A DNA stretch of 64,000 nucleotides from Linepithema humile (Eukaryota > Arthropoda > Insecta > Hymenoptera > Formicidae). The stretch's first letter is position 1, and each line of letters starts with the position of its first letter. The stretch spans positions 124,001 to 188,000 of the forward strand of contig NC_090135.1 of NCBI RefSeq assembly GCF_040581485.1, given 5' to 3'. Shown in pieces: positions 1-12,489 of the stretch. Position numbers and translations under genes: made by a program. The notes under the pieces are model-generated. The model saw nothing but the letters and a program-made list of their open reading frames with translations. It was not told the DNA's origin and searched no databases.

Positions 1-819
1 TTTTTGGATTAAATTAATATATACTTTTAACTTTTCTACTGCTTAAAAATGACAATATGGGAACAATACTAGCGGTAGAAACACGAGCTATTTATAAGCT
101 GTCAAAATTGATAACATTTCAAGTCATTGCCAGAATCAAAAATGTACTCGATATCCTTCAGTCCATTCATCTCAGCTGTGAAACGCGATGTGTAGGAACA
201 TACATATTATGAGTGTACATTGTAGAATCAATCGTTGAATTTATATCGTTTTATACTATAATTATATGTATGGATGTGTCGTGGCACAAAGTACGTTTAA
301 CTTGTATTCGTTTCGCGGACCGTAGCGTGTCAAATTCGTGATGTAAATTCGCATAAAGTATACGGGTTAATTTTCTTCCGATAGTCGGTTTCGAAACAGA
401 GCAATTATCAAACATTTATTTATTCGAAACCGACTCGTAGCGTTGGGGTTGTTTTCGTCGTTACGCTTAGTATGCGCGCACATCCTCTTTCTCTCTCTCT
501 CGTGCGCACGTTCGTGTATCAGCGTAAACATTGTTGCCCCCCACTTCTCGCATTCCTTTAAGTCGGAATCGGCGCGACCTTGTGTTTCCTATTATACCGT
601 TATTATTCGCACGGCGGCACTCATACGAATGGTAAATCGGCGTATCGGCGCGTTATTATTTTCAATAATACCTTTACTATTTCTCACAGTTTTCCATGTC
701 ATGCTTTTCCGTCTTAATCTGTCGCGCAGAGTGTCAAACATGTAATATTTGAGTTACATCTTTGTCTTAAAATGACAAAGTACACGTCGGGAATCTCGTT
801 TAAAATATCGGGCGATTTT

Positions 820-2215
820 CATATACGCGACGCGAACGCGAGTGAGTGCCTTGGACTGCGAGAACTGAGAAGAGGAGGGGACTCAGGAAGAGCATCGAGC
901 GCGGGGGGACAACGTTTGCGTAATTAATCATTTATTTCTTATTTCTTATTTGCATAAAATATTGCATATAAAATATTAATATAATGTAGCGCACATAAAA
1001 TATTTAAAATACTTTAAATATATAGTAAAATATTTACAATAGTTGATATTCACTATTCTTAGAAATATTTTACATATTTATTATTATTCAACTAATTAAA
1101 CTTTTTTCTTTATTCAAAAAATATATTTTTGAAAATTTTAATTCTTTGTTTAGACGTATGCATAAATAAACGAATATAAAGTTTAATGTGCGCAGTAATT
1201 ATTTTATAAATATTAATTTATAATTATTTCAAACACTAATCTGCATTTATTTTTTTATTTTACAGATCAACTTTGTGCGCGTAATCGGTGCTACAAAATA
1301 TATTCGTTCCGTCGTATAGTGTAACAAAATGCGCGTCGGGAGTGCCGTTAATGCCGAGAGTTATAGCGAATCTATAGATGAACGCATTTTTGCCGTATGA
1401 CAAATATTGGGACACGATTTTTTTTGACTTTAGGCTTGGCTCGGGGGAGGGAAAGGTCGGTTTCAATCATAAAATCTCCACTACGGCAGGGCAATCTTCG
1501 GTTCTACGTGCAGCGCGCTAGTTGTACAGATAGCCGGACTGTCGAAGGTAGTCGAGGACGGCTACCGGAGTTAGTCAAACGCTACCGATTGCTTTTCAGA
1601 TGTCTTGTATCTAGTCGGTTGATTGGATGACTAATCACCTCATCTTCTTCGAGCTTATCTTTGCCTTCTGTTTTGAGAGAATCGTGCCCCAATTGGTAAA
1701 TGTGGTCGTCTGAAACGCGGACGGAATTCGCGCGTAACGTCACAGCTTGGACAATTCGGTTCGATTCGCCTGTGATGTCGGGAGTGCCGTTTTAAGTATC
1801 GCGCGATTTTCGTATTCAGGTACGCATGCGAGCAATGCATGCGCCGCGAACGCGTGAGATTCAATGTGAGTGCTTCGAAGGACTACTGAGAGAAGGAGGA
1901 GGCTCAGGAGGAGCATCGGGCGCCGGTGGAGCAACTTTAAAGTAAGTAATTATTTGTTATTTATTATTTGCAAAATGCGCACAAAATATTAGAAATATTT
2001 AATGAAATATTTGTAATGTTTAATATTTATATTTAATTATTAGAAATTTTTGATATAATTAACCTTTTTTTCAATAAATTTTTTATTAAATATTTGCTTA
2101 AATAAATAAGTTAAAAAGTTGAATGTGCACAATTATTATTTTACAAATATTAATCATTTTGAATGCAGCTTTAACCGATTTACTTTTCTGTGTTACAGAT
2201 CAGCTTTGCAGATCA
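820..2215 (+). repeat. Diverged ~1 kb direct duplication with splice-like borders
   Basis: Two related blocks lie about 1,024 bases apart. The first (about 788-1,265) and second (about 1,779-2,198) share a GC-rich segment with GCGAACGCG, GAGTGC and AGGAGCATCG. In both an AT-rich, intron-like stretch follows. The second block has a good donor (GTAAGTAA at 1,941) and both end in polypyrimidine-TTACAG followed by ATCA.CTTTG (exon starts 1,266 and 2,199). No long reading frame crosses them, so a non-coding transcript or exon remnants are possible. The same structure is mirrored in the right arm (about 22,610-24,020). Confidence 0.45.
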
Positions 2216-3587
2216 ACAGAACAACAACTCCGCTGCTGCGCATCGATCGGTGAGTCAGTCCAATTTGTCTTATTAAAATAGTGGATCGAACAATGGTACA
2301 ATAAATATACTTTTAAGACATTTTGCAGACTTTGCCGTTTAATTTTTCATATTATTCATATTATTATTCATATTATTCAACATATAAATTTGAACACGGA
2401 CAACTTGTATTGGCCTAATAGTCTTTTGAATTAATATTGTTAGTGTGTTAAAATTTAAAGGCTTATTATGAATAGGTCTATAAATAAGTAGAACGATAGC
2501 AGAATATTAAAAATATAATCATATATAAGAATATTTTACATAAAATTATAAGAAATAAAACTATTTCTTTGATCCATTATTTTAAAATGGAGAGGCTAGG
2601 ACTTAGATTAGTTGCTCGTAATTTAACCCTGGAATATGTGCACGTTATAATGCACATACAAAATTATAAATTAAAGCGTATATTGCACGCCAAGAAGGCT
2701 GTACGTACGCCAAATTTTAATATGAAGACCATGAAAAAATATTAATTTTAATATGATACATATATTTTTATTTATTTGTATAATAGATTAAACATTTATC
2801 TTTAATTCATGAAATTTTCTAGTTTATTGCATATTTAAATTCTTTTATAATATTGTACAATAAAGTACTAATTTTACACAAGGTTTATTTAAGTTTTTAT
2901 TTATAATTTTTCATGATATTCATATTACATGTATGTACTTTTTTTTATTTATTTATTTATAGATCAAACTCGAATATATTGGGCTAGTAAGTCGTAAAGT
3001 TTGTAGATCTTTTTTAGGACAAAATTAAAAACAATCGTTACATGTTTATATGTCGATTTTTATTCACTAATGTATGCTCTGTTGTTAGAGATGACTCAAA
3101 GTTGCCGAAAACAACGATACATACATTGTTGAATAAAAATGGACTTAAACATATAAAAATTGCTTTTAATTTTGTTATAAAAATTACTACGAACTCTTCG
3201 AATATCTCAATATATTTTGATTAACTTGAATCATATTTAATTTTTATATACTATTTAATTTTTTTTATATAATTTTTTATATAATATTTATTTTTATAAT
3301 ATTGAATTTTATTCGTATATTTATTTAAATTTTTTTCATATTTTTTTATGTATGAGGAAATAACAAAAAGAGAGAAAAATAATATAATAATAATCTTAAA
3401 TAAAATTTTATTTTTATTTTTTTTATTTATATATTTTGCTATATATATTTTTATATGAGAAAATGAATGACAACAAATTTATTCCCTTCTTCCTTTTCCT
3501 TCAACACGGTAATTTGCATGTGATTTGCGGTGATTTGCATTTTTATATCCAGGGTTAAATTTTGTTCAAATTGGCGTAGAAAAGCAA
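2216..3587. other. AT-rich arm sequence, no gene seen
   Basis: AT-rich DNA with only short open frames (for example 3,042-3,224), which recur unchanged on the other arm. Positions about 2,758-2,761 are the uninterrupted counterpart of the site where the 11 kb transposon sits in the right arm. Confidence 0.6.
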
Positions 3588-5248
3588 CCCATGTGGGAAT
3601 TTTATACATTAGACTAGTATTAGATACTGGCAAGATACAGATCCAGTACCGAAAAACGAGTTTTACGTTTCGGTACTGGCATAGTACAAAACCAGTATTA
3701 AAATAACAATGGTTTAGTACTAACCCATTATCTAAATCAGTATTGAATAATGGTACTGAAATGGTATACTGCCGGTAAATTTACGGTACTGTATCTGTAC
3801 AAAAATTAGTAAAAGAAAATGTCAAATGTCAAGTACCGAGACGGTATACTGCCGGTAAATTCAAGGTACTGTGCCCGTACTGGAATTGGCAAAAGGAGAG
3901 CGTTGAATGCCAGTACCGAAATGGTACATTGCCGGTAGTTTTTTTTGTACTATACCTGTACAAAAATTAGTAAAAGAAATGTCAAATTACAGTAACGAAA
4001 CGGTATACTGCCGGTAAATTCAAGGTACTGTGCCCGTACTGGAATTGGCAAAAGAAGAGCGTTGAATGCCAGTACCGAAATGGTACAATGCCGGTAAATT
4101 TTTTAGCACTAAAATTGGCAAAAGAAGAACATCGAATACTTAGTATACATCATAGGAGGCAGTGTCAAAGAGTATAACCGTTGTATATTTTAATGTGACA
4201 GAAAGTGAAACTATATTCTAGTCCATTGCGTTATCAACAAAACGGATAAACTTAGTAAAAAAGAATTATATTTCTTTACGAAAAAGGAGAACCTTGAATA
4301 ATTGGCCGAGAAACGGAGTAATAACAGTTATTGTGAGTGATAATTCTGTTATTTATTATTTTTACTAGTTGTCAAATTCTCTCTTTTTTTTGTATTATGG
4401 AAAATAATTTTTTAATTGCAATTATATCAATTTCATAACTCATAATTACAGCTATATCCAGTGGTAAACATTGAATAGAAAATGCTGAAAGAAAAGTACT
4501 TTTACACCAAAAAATATCAAGATTTAAAGAAACTAAAGACTATATCATCATCATCGTTATTATCAAGATGAAATGAATCCAGTTTCTGCTTTAAAACAGA
4601 TTATTGAACTTACATTACCGATATCTATATTAGATGATTTTAATATTTTGGATGCTTTAATGGACGTTGAGGTCTTGGTAATTAATTTTTTTAGATTGTT
4701 TTAATATTTTATTTAATAAATAAAATATTTTATATTAATTATTAATTGATATATTTTATAATGTAATTAATTTATTTTATATGTGTATAATAAATAATTC
4801 TAATAATAATACTGTAATTTAATTTAATTATCGCACACAAAATTGATACTAATTATTGGAAATTGATACTGATCTTAAATATTGTTACAGTATTGAGAAT
4901 CAGTATTGATTTTTGATACTATAATAGTATTTGAAAACAGAACAGATATTTAATACTGTTACTGTATTGGGGATTGGTATTGATTTTTAGTACTGTTATG
5001 TTGAGAATCGGTACTGATTTAATACCGTAACAATAATGGAAATCGGTACCGTAACAATAATGGAAATCGGTACTGCAGCAATACTGAAATTCTGTACCAA
5101 AGTAGTACTGTAATTCGAGTCTTGGCCCAATTCTATCATCCCAGTATTTCTCCAGTATCACATCAGTACTGGCATCTAGTAACGCGCCAATACTCAGTAC
5201 CAGAAATCGGTACTGGGCCATTATCTCGCCGGTAGTCATTTCCCACAT
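3588..5248. mobile_element. Non-autonomous GTACTG-rich element, full copy
   Basis: This block is bounded by CCATGTGGGAA on the left and TTCCCACAT on the right. The second copy at 10,028 keeps the full CCATGTGGG end, so the termini look like about 11 bp inverted repeats. The interior is saturated with GGTACTG/CAGTACC words on both strands. It has five ~80 bp tandem units on the left and short GTACTG-type repeats on the right. The 109-codon frame within it (4,919-5,248, minus) reads through repeats and is unlikely to be a protein. No transposase is present. I cannot assign a superfamily. Confidence 0.6.
3752..4130. repeat. ~80 bp tandem repeat, about five units
   Basis: Units begin GTAC(C/T)GA.A(C/T)GGTA and continue with a variant of TACTGCCGGTAAATT. 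Two variants roughly alternate. One contains GTACAAAAATTAGTAAAAGAA and the other CCCGTACTGGAATTGGCAAA. The array lies near the left end of the GTACTG-rich element, as subterminal repeats do in some DNA transposons. Confidence 0.7.
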
Positions 5249-6280
5249 CGAAAGTCAAAGAAATTCAAAATTCATATACATTTATTGCAAATGAGTATAA
5301 ATTAAAAATAAAAAGCATATGTTTTGCAAAAACATATGCCCTGAAAAGACGAAAAAAAAAAAAAATTACTGAACGTACGAGACTTATGACTGTGCCTTCC
5401 TCAGTGTCGAATATCAGCGGCACTGCTTTTATTTCGGCAACGAGCGCCGTCCGCAGCCACGGTCATCGTCGTCGGTATTAAATAAATCAGAAGAGTCGCC
5501 ATCACGACTCGCGTAGGTGATGGGGGGGAAAAAAAGAAGAAATGCGATGAATGCGTTTCGTACGACGCACAAAAAATAAAATAAAAAAAATTTAACACAT
5601 CGGCCGGTCGGTCACGCAGTGATACTGAAACAGCGGAGGAAAATCGTATGAAGGATACCTCGATCTGCAGTTCGTCTAACTAGCTAGAAGTTTTTTAAAC
5701 ATTTTTCTACGCAGACTACACGTCCACGGTATCCTTCTTATGATGTAACGCTAAAAATTGAGGAAAAAAGTGTAAAGTGAAAAAAAACGAGATTACGACG
5801 GCATATCGCCTTACGGCTCTTACGGTATCACTACGACAATCTTAAGCAACGACGATACGTCATTAACACGGTCGAGCGTATTCTAGATCGTTTATTCGGG
5901 TCACATTACTGAAGTTTGCTGACGTTTGCGCACTTGAACACGATCGAGATTAATGGATCGGCATAGCCAGCCGACCGTGCTTCCAGTACTTTTAAGCCGT
6001 GAGGATCCGAAGATCCTAGTCGTTTTCCTCTAGAGGAAAAACTTCCGATCGAGTCATCTTTCTTTTTTAATTGATCTGCCAAGCGTACGTATACAGTGCC
6101 AACGATCGTGTTCCAGTGCGCGTGCGAGTGTGTGTATGAGCGTGTGTGTGCATGATGCATATAATATGTTGAAGGATGAAAGAGGAAGCAAGAGAGACGA
6201 AAGATACACGCATCTCAAAGCTCAAACAGCGGCTCGCGCGGAGGACCGATCCGTGAATTTGCTTCTCCGGCGAGCTGGCG

Positions 6281-6350
6281 TCATTATATATAAATATAAA
6301 TATAAATATATATATAAATATAAATATATATATACATTTATATATAATTC
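6281..6350. repeat. TAAATA/TATA microsatellite
   Basis: Simple repeat of ATAAATATAAATATA type, with no sign of function. Confidence 0.8.
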
Positions 6351-8720
6351 TTTATATACTCTGTACCCTCCTGATAATAATACTTAACGATAACAATGTT
6401 CTATACGTTTGTACGAAAGTATAGTTATCTAAGACGGGATAATAATTGCCCACGCCGGTTCTCCAGTCTCAAAGTGTCGCGCTAAAAACGAAAAAGCGAT
6501 ATCAACCTATGAGATTTTTTGGATCATCTTAGGTTAATTATTTATCTTAGTAACGATGATACACGACTTGCACGATATCATTGTCCAAAAGAAAGGAGAG
6601 CTATCACGCATCGTCACGCTTTGAGACTCTGGAACTTCGCGGGCTCTCTTTAGTATAATAAATAGAACGAATGCTATATCGTCACACAAAATACTGCGCA
6701 TACTGTCTGTATTTATAATAATCGGACGAAGACGAGTCGAAGTTCGGTCTTCCTGATATCAGCGGCCCGTTAGTTCTAGTACTCGTTTATTGATAACTAA
6801 TTAAGCTCATATCCCAGAAGAAGTTTCTTGCGGAGAACTATTACGAGAGTGTTTTCTTTTTTTGTTCACGCAAAGAATCTCGCTCGACTTAAAAAAGACC
6901 AACGAATAACCGCGGCGTATTCATATGGCTTCCAGGACAACTCGGTCGTGATATACAAAGTGGCCATATTGTTACTGTCACTTGTCAGCTATGAACAAAA
7001 CAAACCTTCTATGCAGCATCGATAATAAATGATTGATATACATATTAAACAATTTTGTACTACAATTATAACAAAGTTAAAATATAAAAATGATTAGCGC
7101 CTTAACATTTTTGTTGAAAAACATTCGAAATTCCAAATATTTGTAAATAAAAATAAAAGCGAGAGTAACGAAAGACCTTGAATATTTAACACAGTCAGGC
7201 GATCAATTTGTATGATTTTTTTGATTAAATCGAGAAAAGTAAAGATCAGTGAACTGAAAATTGATGAACTAGCGCGATTTGTTTGCCTTTTATCAGAATT
7301 AAATTTATTACGCTGGTATTATTGTAGCAAGCGACGTGAAAGATTTTTGATAAATAATTTGCTCAAAGCTTATTGAAAGTTACGCGACTGATAACAACGC
7401 GTATAATCGATCGTTAATGCGCGCCGGTGCAACCGGTACGATGATATCATATGTATAAGCAATCGATTATCGCGGCTATTGTTTAAAATAAAGTCGAGTC
7501 AGTTCTTTCCAAGCCAATATTCTAGCGATTATAGTCTGAATCTAGTATTTATCTTGATATTATCGCTCCTTTCATTCATAGCGAGTAATATTATCGAAGG
7601 TAAATGAATGTCGAATGTTTATGAATAAGTACGATATTATGGTATGCATATAGCTGTAATAACGTAAGATATATGACCATGGTAAATACATAGAATGCAT
7701 GTAAACTAATGTCGAAGTTGAGAGACAGCAAAGTGTCCGCGAGGCGCTTTTGCATCCAGACTTGTGCAACTTTAGAAAGATATATTTACACATTATATTT
7801 ACGTACAAAGCGACCAATTTTTTATTCACTTATGTCAACTGCCTTCGTACAATTTCTATAAAAATATTCACGTTACGTTCTCGACATATATTTGTGATTC
7901 TTCGATATTGATCAATGTCGAGGAGGAATATGATAGCAATATTTAAATTGGTTATGTGTGTGTGTAACGCAAAGGAAAAAATATAGCGTTCGGTATGTGA
8001 AGATACTCGATCCTCGCGATGGATTTCCCGACTTTCTTTTTATATGATCACAGTGGCTATCGCGCTCTTATCCCGCATTATGCATATAATTTGATATCAT
8101 TTGCCGCGTATTATGATATGTGATAAATGGATAAACGAGAGCGAGCCGGAAGAGTCCCGGCAGTGCCGACTGTATGGAAGTAGGCTAGATTTGACAGTAC
8201 GTGCTAGTATAAAGTGTCCTTTTATATGAATAAAAGATTTTGTATGTCAATCTATGTATCTTTGTGCATTATTTCGCCATTTAGATATTTATCATCTTTA
8301 CTTGTTCTTCAAAGAAAAAATTTCTGTTTAATAAAAGAATAACAATCATGCTATAATTAGATCATTGTACTGAAAATTAATTAATAATTATAATGATAAT
8401 TATAGTGATAATTATAGTCATAATTTTAATAATGTAATAAAACATGAAATTTAATTTACTGCAATAGATAATGTTTTTTCTTAAATCAAGCTAGAAAGAA
8501 TTTAAAAATATCAGAATATATTTTCTTAAGGCAAAAGTTTAGTTTAAAATTATGAAATATCACGCGGTTCGTTTCCAGTGTTCCGATGTTTAGCACAAGC
8601 AGTCTCGTAACCAGCATAAACACAAATGTAATTGAACATATGGCACTATTTATATAAGATGCTTAAGTAATAACAGAGAGAAACCTGAGAGGGGCACCAC
8701 GCTGCTGTTTTTCGTAAGAC

Positions 8721-8867
8721 GCTTTTTCTAGGCCGTACACTAGCGACGCGTACATCTTTTTATTAACCAGGGCTCTTTTACCGTCCCGGAAAATGGATGT
8801 GGCCATGTAGTTCCAGGCAGGCTGTAAAATGGATGTACGCGCCGCTAGTGTACGGCCTAGAAAAAGC
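8721..8867. mobile_element. 147 bp MITE with ~32 bp inverted repeats
   Basis: The left end reads GCTTTTTCTAGGCCGTACAC and continues TAGCG.CGCGTACAT. The right end is its reverse complement with few mismatches (ATGTACGCG...CTAGAAAAAGC). The dinucleotide AC flanks both ends and may be a 2 bp target duplication. The short internal sequence has no coding capacity. Superfamily uncertain. Confidence 0.65.
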
Positions 8868-9938
8868 ACATTATATTTATGAATATTAAAAAACTATTTT
8901 GTTCATATATTTTCGATTTTGAGACATATCCAGCCATTGGTACATTTAGCTCATTACAATTTTTCTTAATATATTATCCTGTATTCTATCGAAATAATAT
9001 ACAAGATAATACAAAATAAAAATAATATGTCAATATGTCAATAATATGCCAATAAAATCATTTAAACGTTTAAAAGTTTTATGAATAATGGAAAAAACTT
9101 TTTAAAAAGACTAGTTAAAAAGAGCTGAACAATACAATTTTTCATTTATAATCGAAAGTATCTTTTATAATTCAAAAAGTAGTAATATTTTATTAGTGAA
9201 ATTTATTAATCTAAACATTTAAACGTCTAAACGTTCAAACTTTTTCATAATTTACGCAAGAAACATCTTCCGTTTTTTGAAAGAGAATCTTGCTGTTTAC
9301 CCACCCGAAGTCTTATCATTATCTTTGTCATCAATAAACTACAAACTAACTGCCAAAGCAGAAGTTCCAAAATTTATTGACAGCAAAGAATTAAAAAAAA
9401 AAAAAAAAAAAATATTTTAAAACCCTATCTATCCGAAAACTCTAATGGAAAATCCTACCTAAGAGAAATTCTATCTAACAGAAAAGCTTACCTAATAAAA
9501 AATTCTATACCGAGGAGTTCGTAAAAAACTTTAAATCGATAAGGTTTAATAAGATTGAACGAGTTTTTCGCGGAATCATTTGAAAGTTTCTCGCGGAACC
9601 GTTTGGGAATTTTTCAGGATGCTAGCGCAGAGCTCAGCTCAGTTTCCGCTAGGCGCGTCTGAAATTTATGTTGATAGTCAACCATTAATCAATGGTTGAT
9701 CGTATCAACGTTATTTCGAGATTCGTGCTCGACCATCATTGATAGGACCACGAATATCGAATTTCCGTGCTCAACCATGGGATCAATTAAGCCATAGGAC
9801 CACGGATGCATGGATAAGCTAGGAAAGATTGCGAGGAAATTGGCGTATAGCAAAAAATCATACATACAATATATTTAGTACTGTAATTGCGTTATTTATT
9901 AATTAAATCATTTCAAATATGATGTCAATTCTTAAATT

Positions 9939-11080
9939 ATATGTTTTTGCAAAACATATGCTTTTTATTTTTAATTTATACTCATTTGCAATAAATGTAT
10001 ATGAATTTTGAATTTCTTTGACTTTCCATGTGGGAAATGACTACCGGCGAGATAATGGCCCAGTACCGATTTCTGGTACTGAGTATTGGCGCGTTACTAG
10101 ATGCCAGTACTGATGTGATACTGGAGAAATACTGGGATGATAGAATTGGGCCAAGACTCGAATTACAGTACTACTTTGGTACAGAATTCCAGTATTGCTG
10201 CAGTACCGATTTCCATTATTGTTACGGTACCGATTTCCATTATTGTTACATAATTGCTTTTCTACGCCAATTTGAACAAAATTTAACCCTGGATATAAAA
10301 ATGCAAATCACCGCAAATCACATGCAAATTACCGTGTTGAAGGAAAAGGAAGAAGGGAATAAATTTGTTGTCATTTATTTTCTCATATAAAAATATATAT
10401 AGCAAAATATATAAATAAAAAAAATAAAAATAAAATTTTATTTAAGATTATTATTATATTATTTTTCTCTCTTTTTGTTATTTCCTCATACATAAAAAAA
10501 TATGAAAAAAATTTAAATAAATATACGAATAAAATTCAATATTATAAAAATAAATATTATATAAAAAATTATATAAAAAAAATTAAATAGTATATAAAAA
10601 TTAAATATGATTCAAGTTAATCAAAATATATTGAGATATTCGAAGAGTTCGTAGTAATTTTTATAACAAAATTAAAAGCAATTTTTATATGTTTAAGTCC
10701 ATTTTTATTCAACAATGTATGTATCGTTGTTTTCGGCAACTTTGAGTCATCTCTAACAACAGAGCATACATTAGTGAATAAAAATCGACATATAAACATG
10801 TAACGATTGTTTTTAATTTTGTCCTAAAAAAGATCTACAAACTTTACGACTTACTAGCCCAATATATTCGAGTTTGATCTATAAATAAATAAATAAAAAA
10901 AAGTACATACATGTAATATGAATATCATGAAAAATTATAAATAAAAACTTAAATAAACTTGTGTAAAATTAGTACTTTATTGTACATTATTATAAAAGAA
11001 TTTAAATATGCAATAAACTAGAAAATTTCATGAATTAAAGATAAATGTTTAATCTATTATACAAATAAATAAAAATATAT
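9939..11080. repeat. Right arm of the giant inverted repeat, inner part
   Basis: Reverse complement of about 2,760-5,337, minus an internal deletion of about 1.4 kb. It ends exactly where the 11 kb transposon begins at 11,081, and the pairing with the left arm resumes at 22,057. Confidence 0.9.
10028..10249. mobile_element. Remnant of the GTACTG-rich element
   Basis: Corresponds in reverse to about 5,025-5,248 of the left arm, including the CCATGTGGGAAATGACTACC terminus. After ...TTGTTAC at 10,249 the sequence jumps to DNA that flanks the other end of the full element (TTGCTTTTCTACGCC). The rest of the element has therefore been deleted here, or this arm never had it. Confidence 0.7.
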
Positions 11081-11573
11081 CCCATAAAACATTAAGATAT
11101 ACTTAGTACATACAATGTATATACATTTATGTATATTGTATATTCTATGTATATACTTCCTTATGTAATTTATATATAAAGAATATGAAATGTATGTGCA
11201 AATGAAACCGGATTAATGTACATAGGAGATCCATGATACATACATATGTATATGATAAGTACAATCTATGTACATGTATTATGTATATACATTTCCTGTA
11301 TATACCATGTGTATACAAAGTGTACATACATTAGATATAAATCATAAAACATTATAATATACCTAGTATATACATTTATGTATATTCTACGTATATACTT
11401 TTTTATACGTGTTGATACATAGAATATGAAATGTATGTGCAAATGTAACCGGAACAACATACATAGAATATCCAGTACATACATATGTATGTACGTGTTA
11501 TTAGTACAGTTTATGTATATACTTTATATACATTATTTTTATATATAGCATGTATACATATACTAATTATAAG
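11081..11573. repeat. Left subterminal repeats of the CACTA-like element
   Basis: AT-rich DNA with a degenerate internal repeat. A segment with GAATATGAAATGTATGTGCA and a following AACCGG occurs at about 11,180 and again at about 11,424, each followed by GTACATAGGAGATCC- or ACATAGAATATCC-like sequence. Runs of GTATATACAT are frequent. The open frames here are repeat translations and are not proposed as genes. Confidence 0.65.
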
Positions 11574-11927
11574 GACACGCATTATTCCTTCAGTTAATAA
11601 ATACTATATATTTATATTTACAAATATAAAATTATTATAAAATAAGATATTCTGTATGTTCATATGCACATTCAACATATAATATATATATCATACAAGC
11701 TCACATGTATATGTATTACAGATATATACCCTGATATGCGTTTAAATTCATTTATTAAGATATTTCTGTATGCATACATCTGTACATACATATATGTGAG
11801 CTTGTATAATATGTATTATTGTATGTTGAATGTGCATATGAACATATGGAATATCTTATTTTATAATGATTTTATATTTGTAAATATAAATATATAGTAT
11901 TTATTAGCTGAAGGAATCATGCGTGTC
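11574..11927. repeat. 354 bp foldback
   Basis: The left end GACACGCATTATTCCTTCAG pairs with the right end CTGAAGGAATCATGCGTGTC. Pairing continues inward through AATAAATACTATATATTT, AATAAGATATTC, GTTCATATGCACATTCAACA and CAAGCTCACAT. It is probably a small palindromic MITE inside the left end of the larger element. Confidence 0.75.
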
Positions 11928-11956
11928 ATATACATACATGCATTATTATATGCGTT

Positions 11957-12027
11957 ATGTGTGTGTGTGCGTGCCTGCGTGCGTGCGTGCGTGCGTGCGT
12001 GCGCGCGTGTGTGTGTGTGTGTGTGTG
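11957..12027. repeat. GT/GCGT microsatellite
   Basis: Alternating GT, GCGT and GC dinucleotide run. It generates spurious Thr/His/Ala frames on the minus strand. Confidence 0.9.
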
Positions 12028-12489
12028 CAATAGTCATATAGAATGACAAAAGGAAAGAATTAATATAACAAACTAGAAAAAAAGACAAGTTTGGAATTGA
12101 AAAGAATACTATAATTAATAATAAATCATACATATTATTACACTTTTTTTTTCTTTCTATCTGTCTCATAAAATAAAAAAAAGGCTTACAGTATTAATTG
12201 CTTAAAGCATTCTTTTTCTTCTTTTTGTTTCATAAAATAAAAAAAAATTGCACATTTCTTCTTTGTTTTTTATCATAATACAATTAGATATAAGAATCTA
12301 TCTATATAGTATTGTAACTTAACACAAAAATAAATAGAAGAACTAATGTTTCTCTATTATAATATAAAAACATAAATTTTCATTATATTAAATATATTAT
12401 ACACACATGTATAATCTCGAACATAGATTAAAGCTAAAGCTTAACATATTTTGAACCTTGAACATTATGCATCTGGATTTTTTATATTG

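Larger units (their letters stand above)
1..5337. repeat. Left arm of a giant inverted repeat
   Basis: The sequence from base 1 to about 5,337 returns as its reverse complement in 9,939-11,080 and 22,057-24,805. Position 1 pairs with 24,805. The inner limit falls after the shared AAAAACATAT at 5,337/9,939. Long stretches compared by eye are identical apart from scattered single-base differences. Pairing reaches the first base, so the arm may continue beyond the window. No convincing protein gene lies in the arm. The open frames inside it are short and simply appear twice. This could be a segmental inverted duplication, the long terminal repeats of a giant element, or an assembly artefact. Confidence 0.9.
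5338..9938. other. Unique spacer between the inverted-repeat arms
   Basis: About 4.6 kb that is not repeated elsewhere in the window. I see no protein gene here; the open frames are short and composed of low-complexity or unremarkable residues. It contains a (TAAATA)-type microsatellite at about 6,281-6,350 and a small hairpin element at 8,721-8,867. Otherwise it looks like ordinary intergenic insect DNA. Confidence 0.6.

Noticed and set aside
443..745. 100-codon plus-strand frame, mirrored at 24,061-24,363
   Set aside because: It appears twice only because it lies in the palindrome arms. No domain, low-complexity start and no splice support.
1260..1934. Several 60-77 codon frames in the arm
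   Set aside because: Overlap each other on both strands, no recognisable motif, Arg/His-rich from GC content.
4919..5248. 109-codon minus frame with FHYCYGTD repeats
   Set aside because: It is a translation of GTACTG-type DNA repeats, not a protein family.
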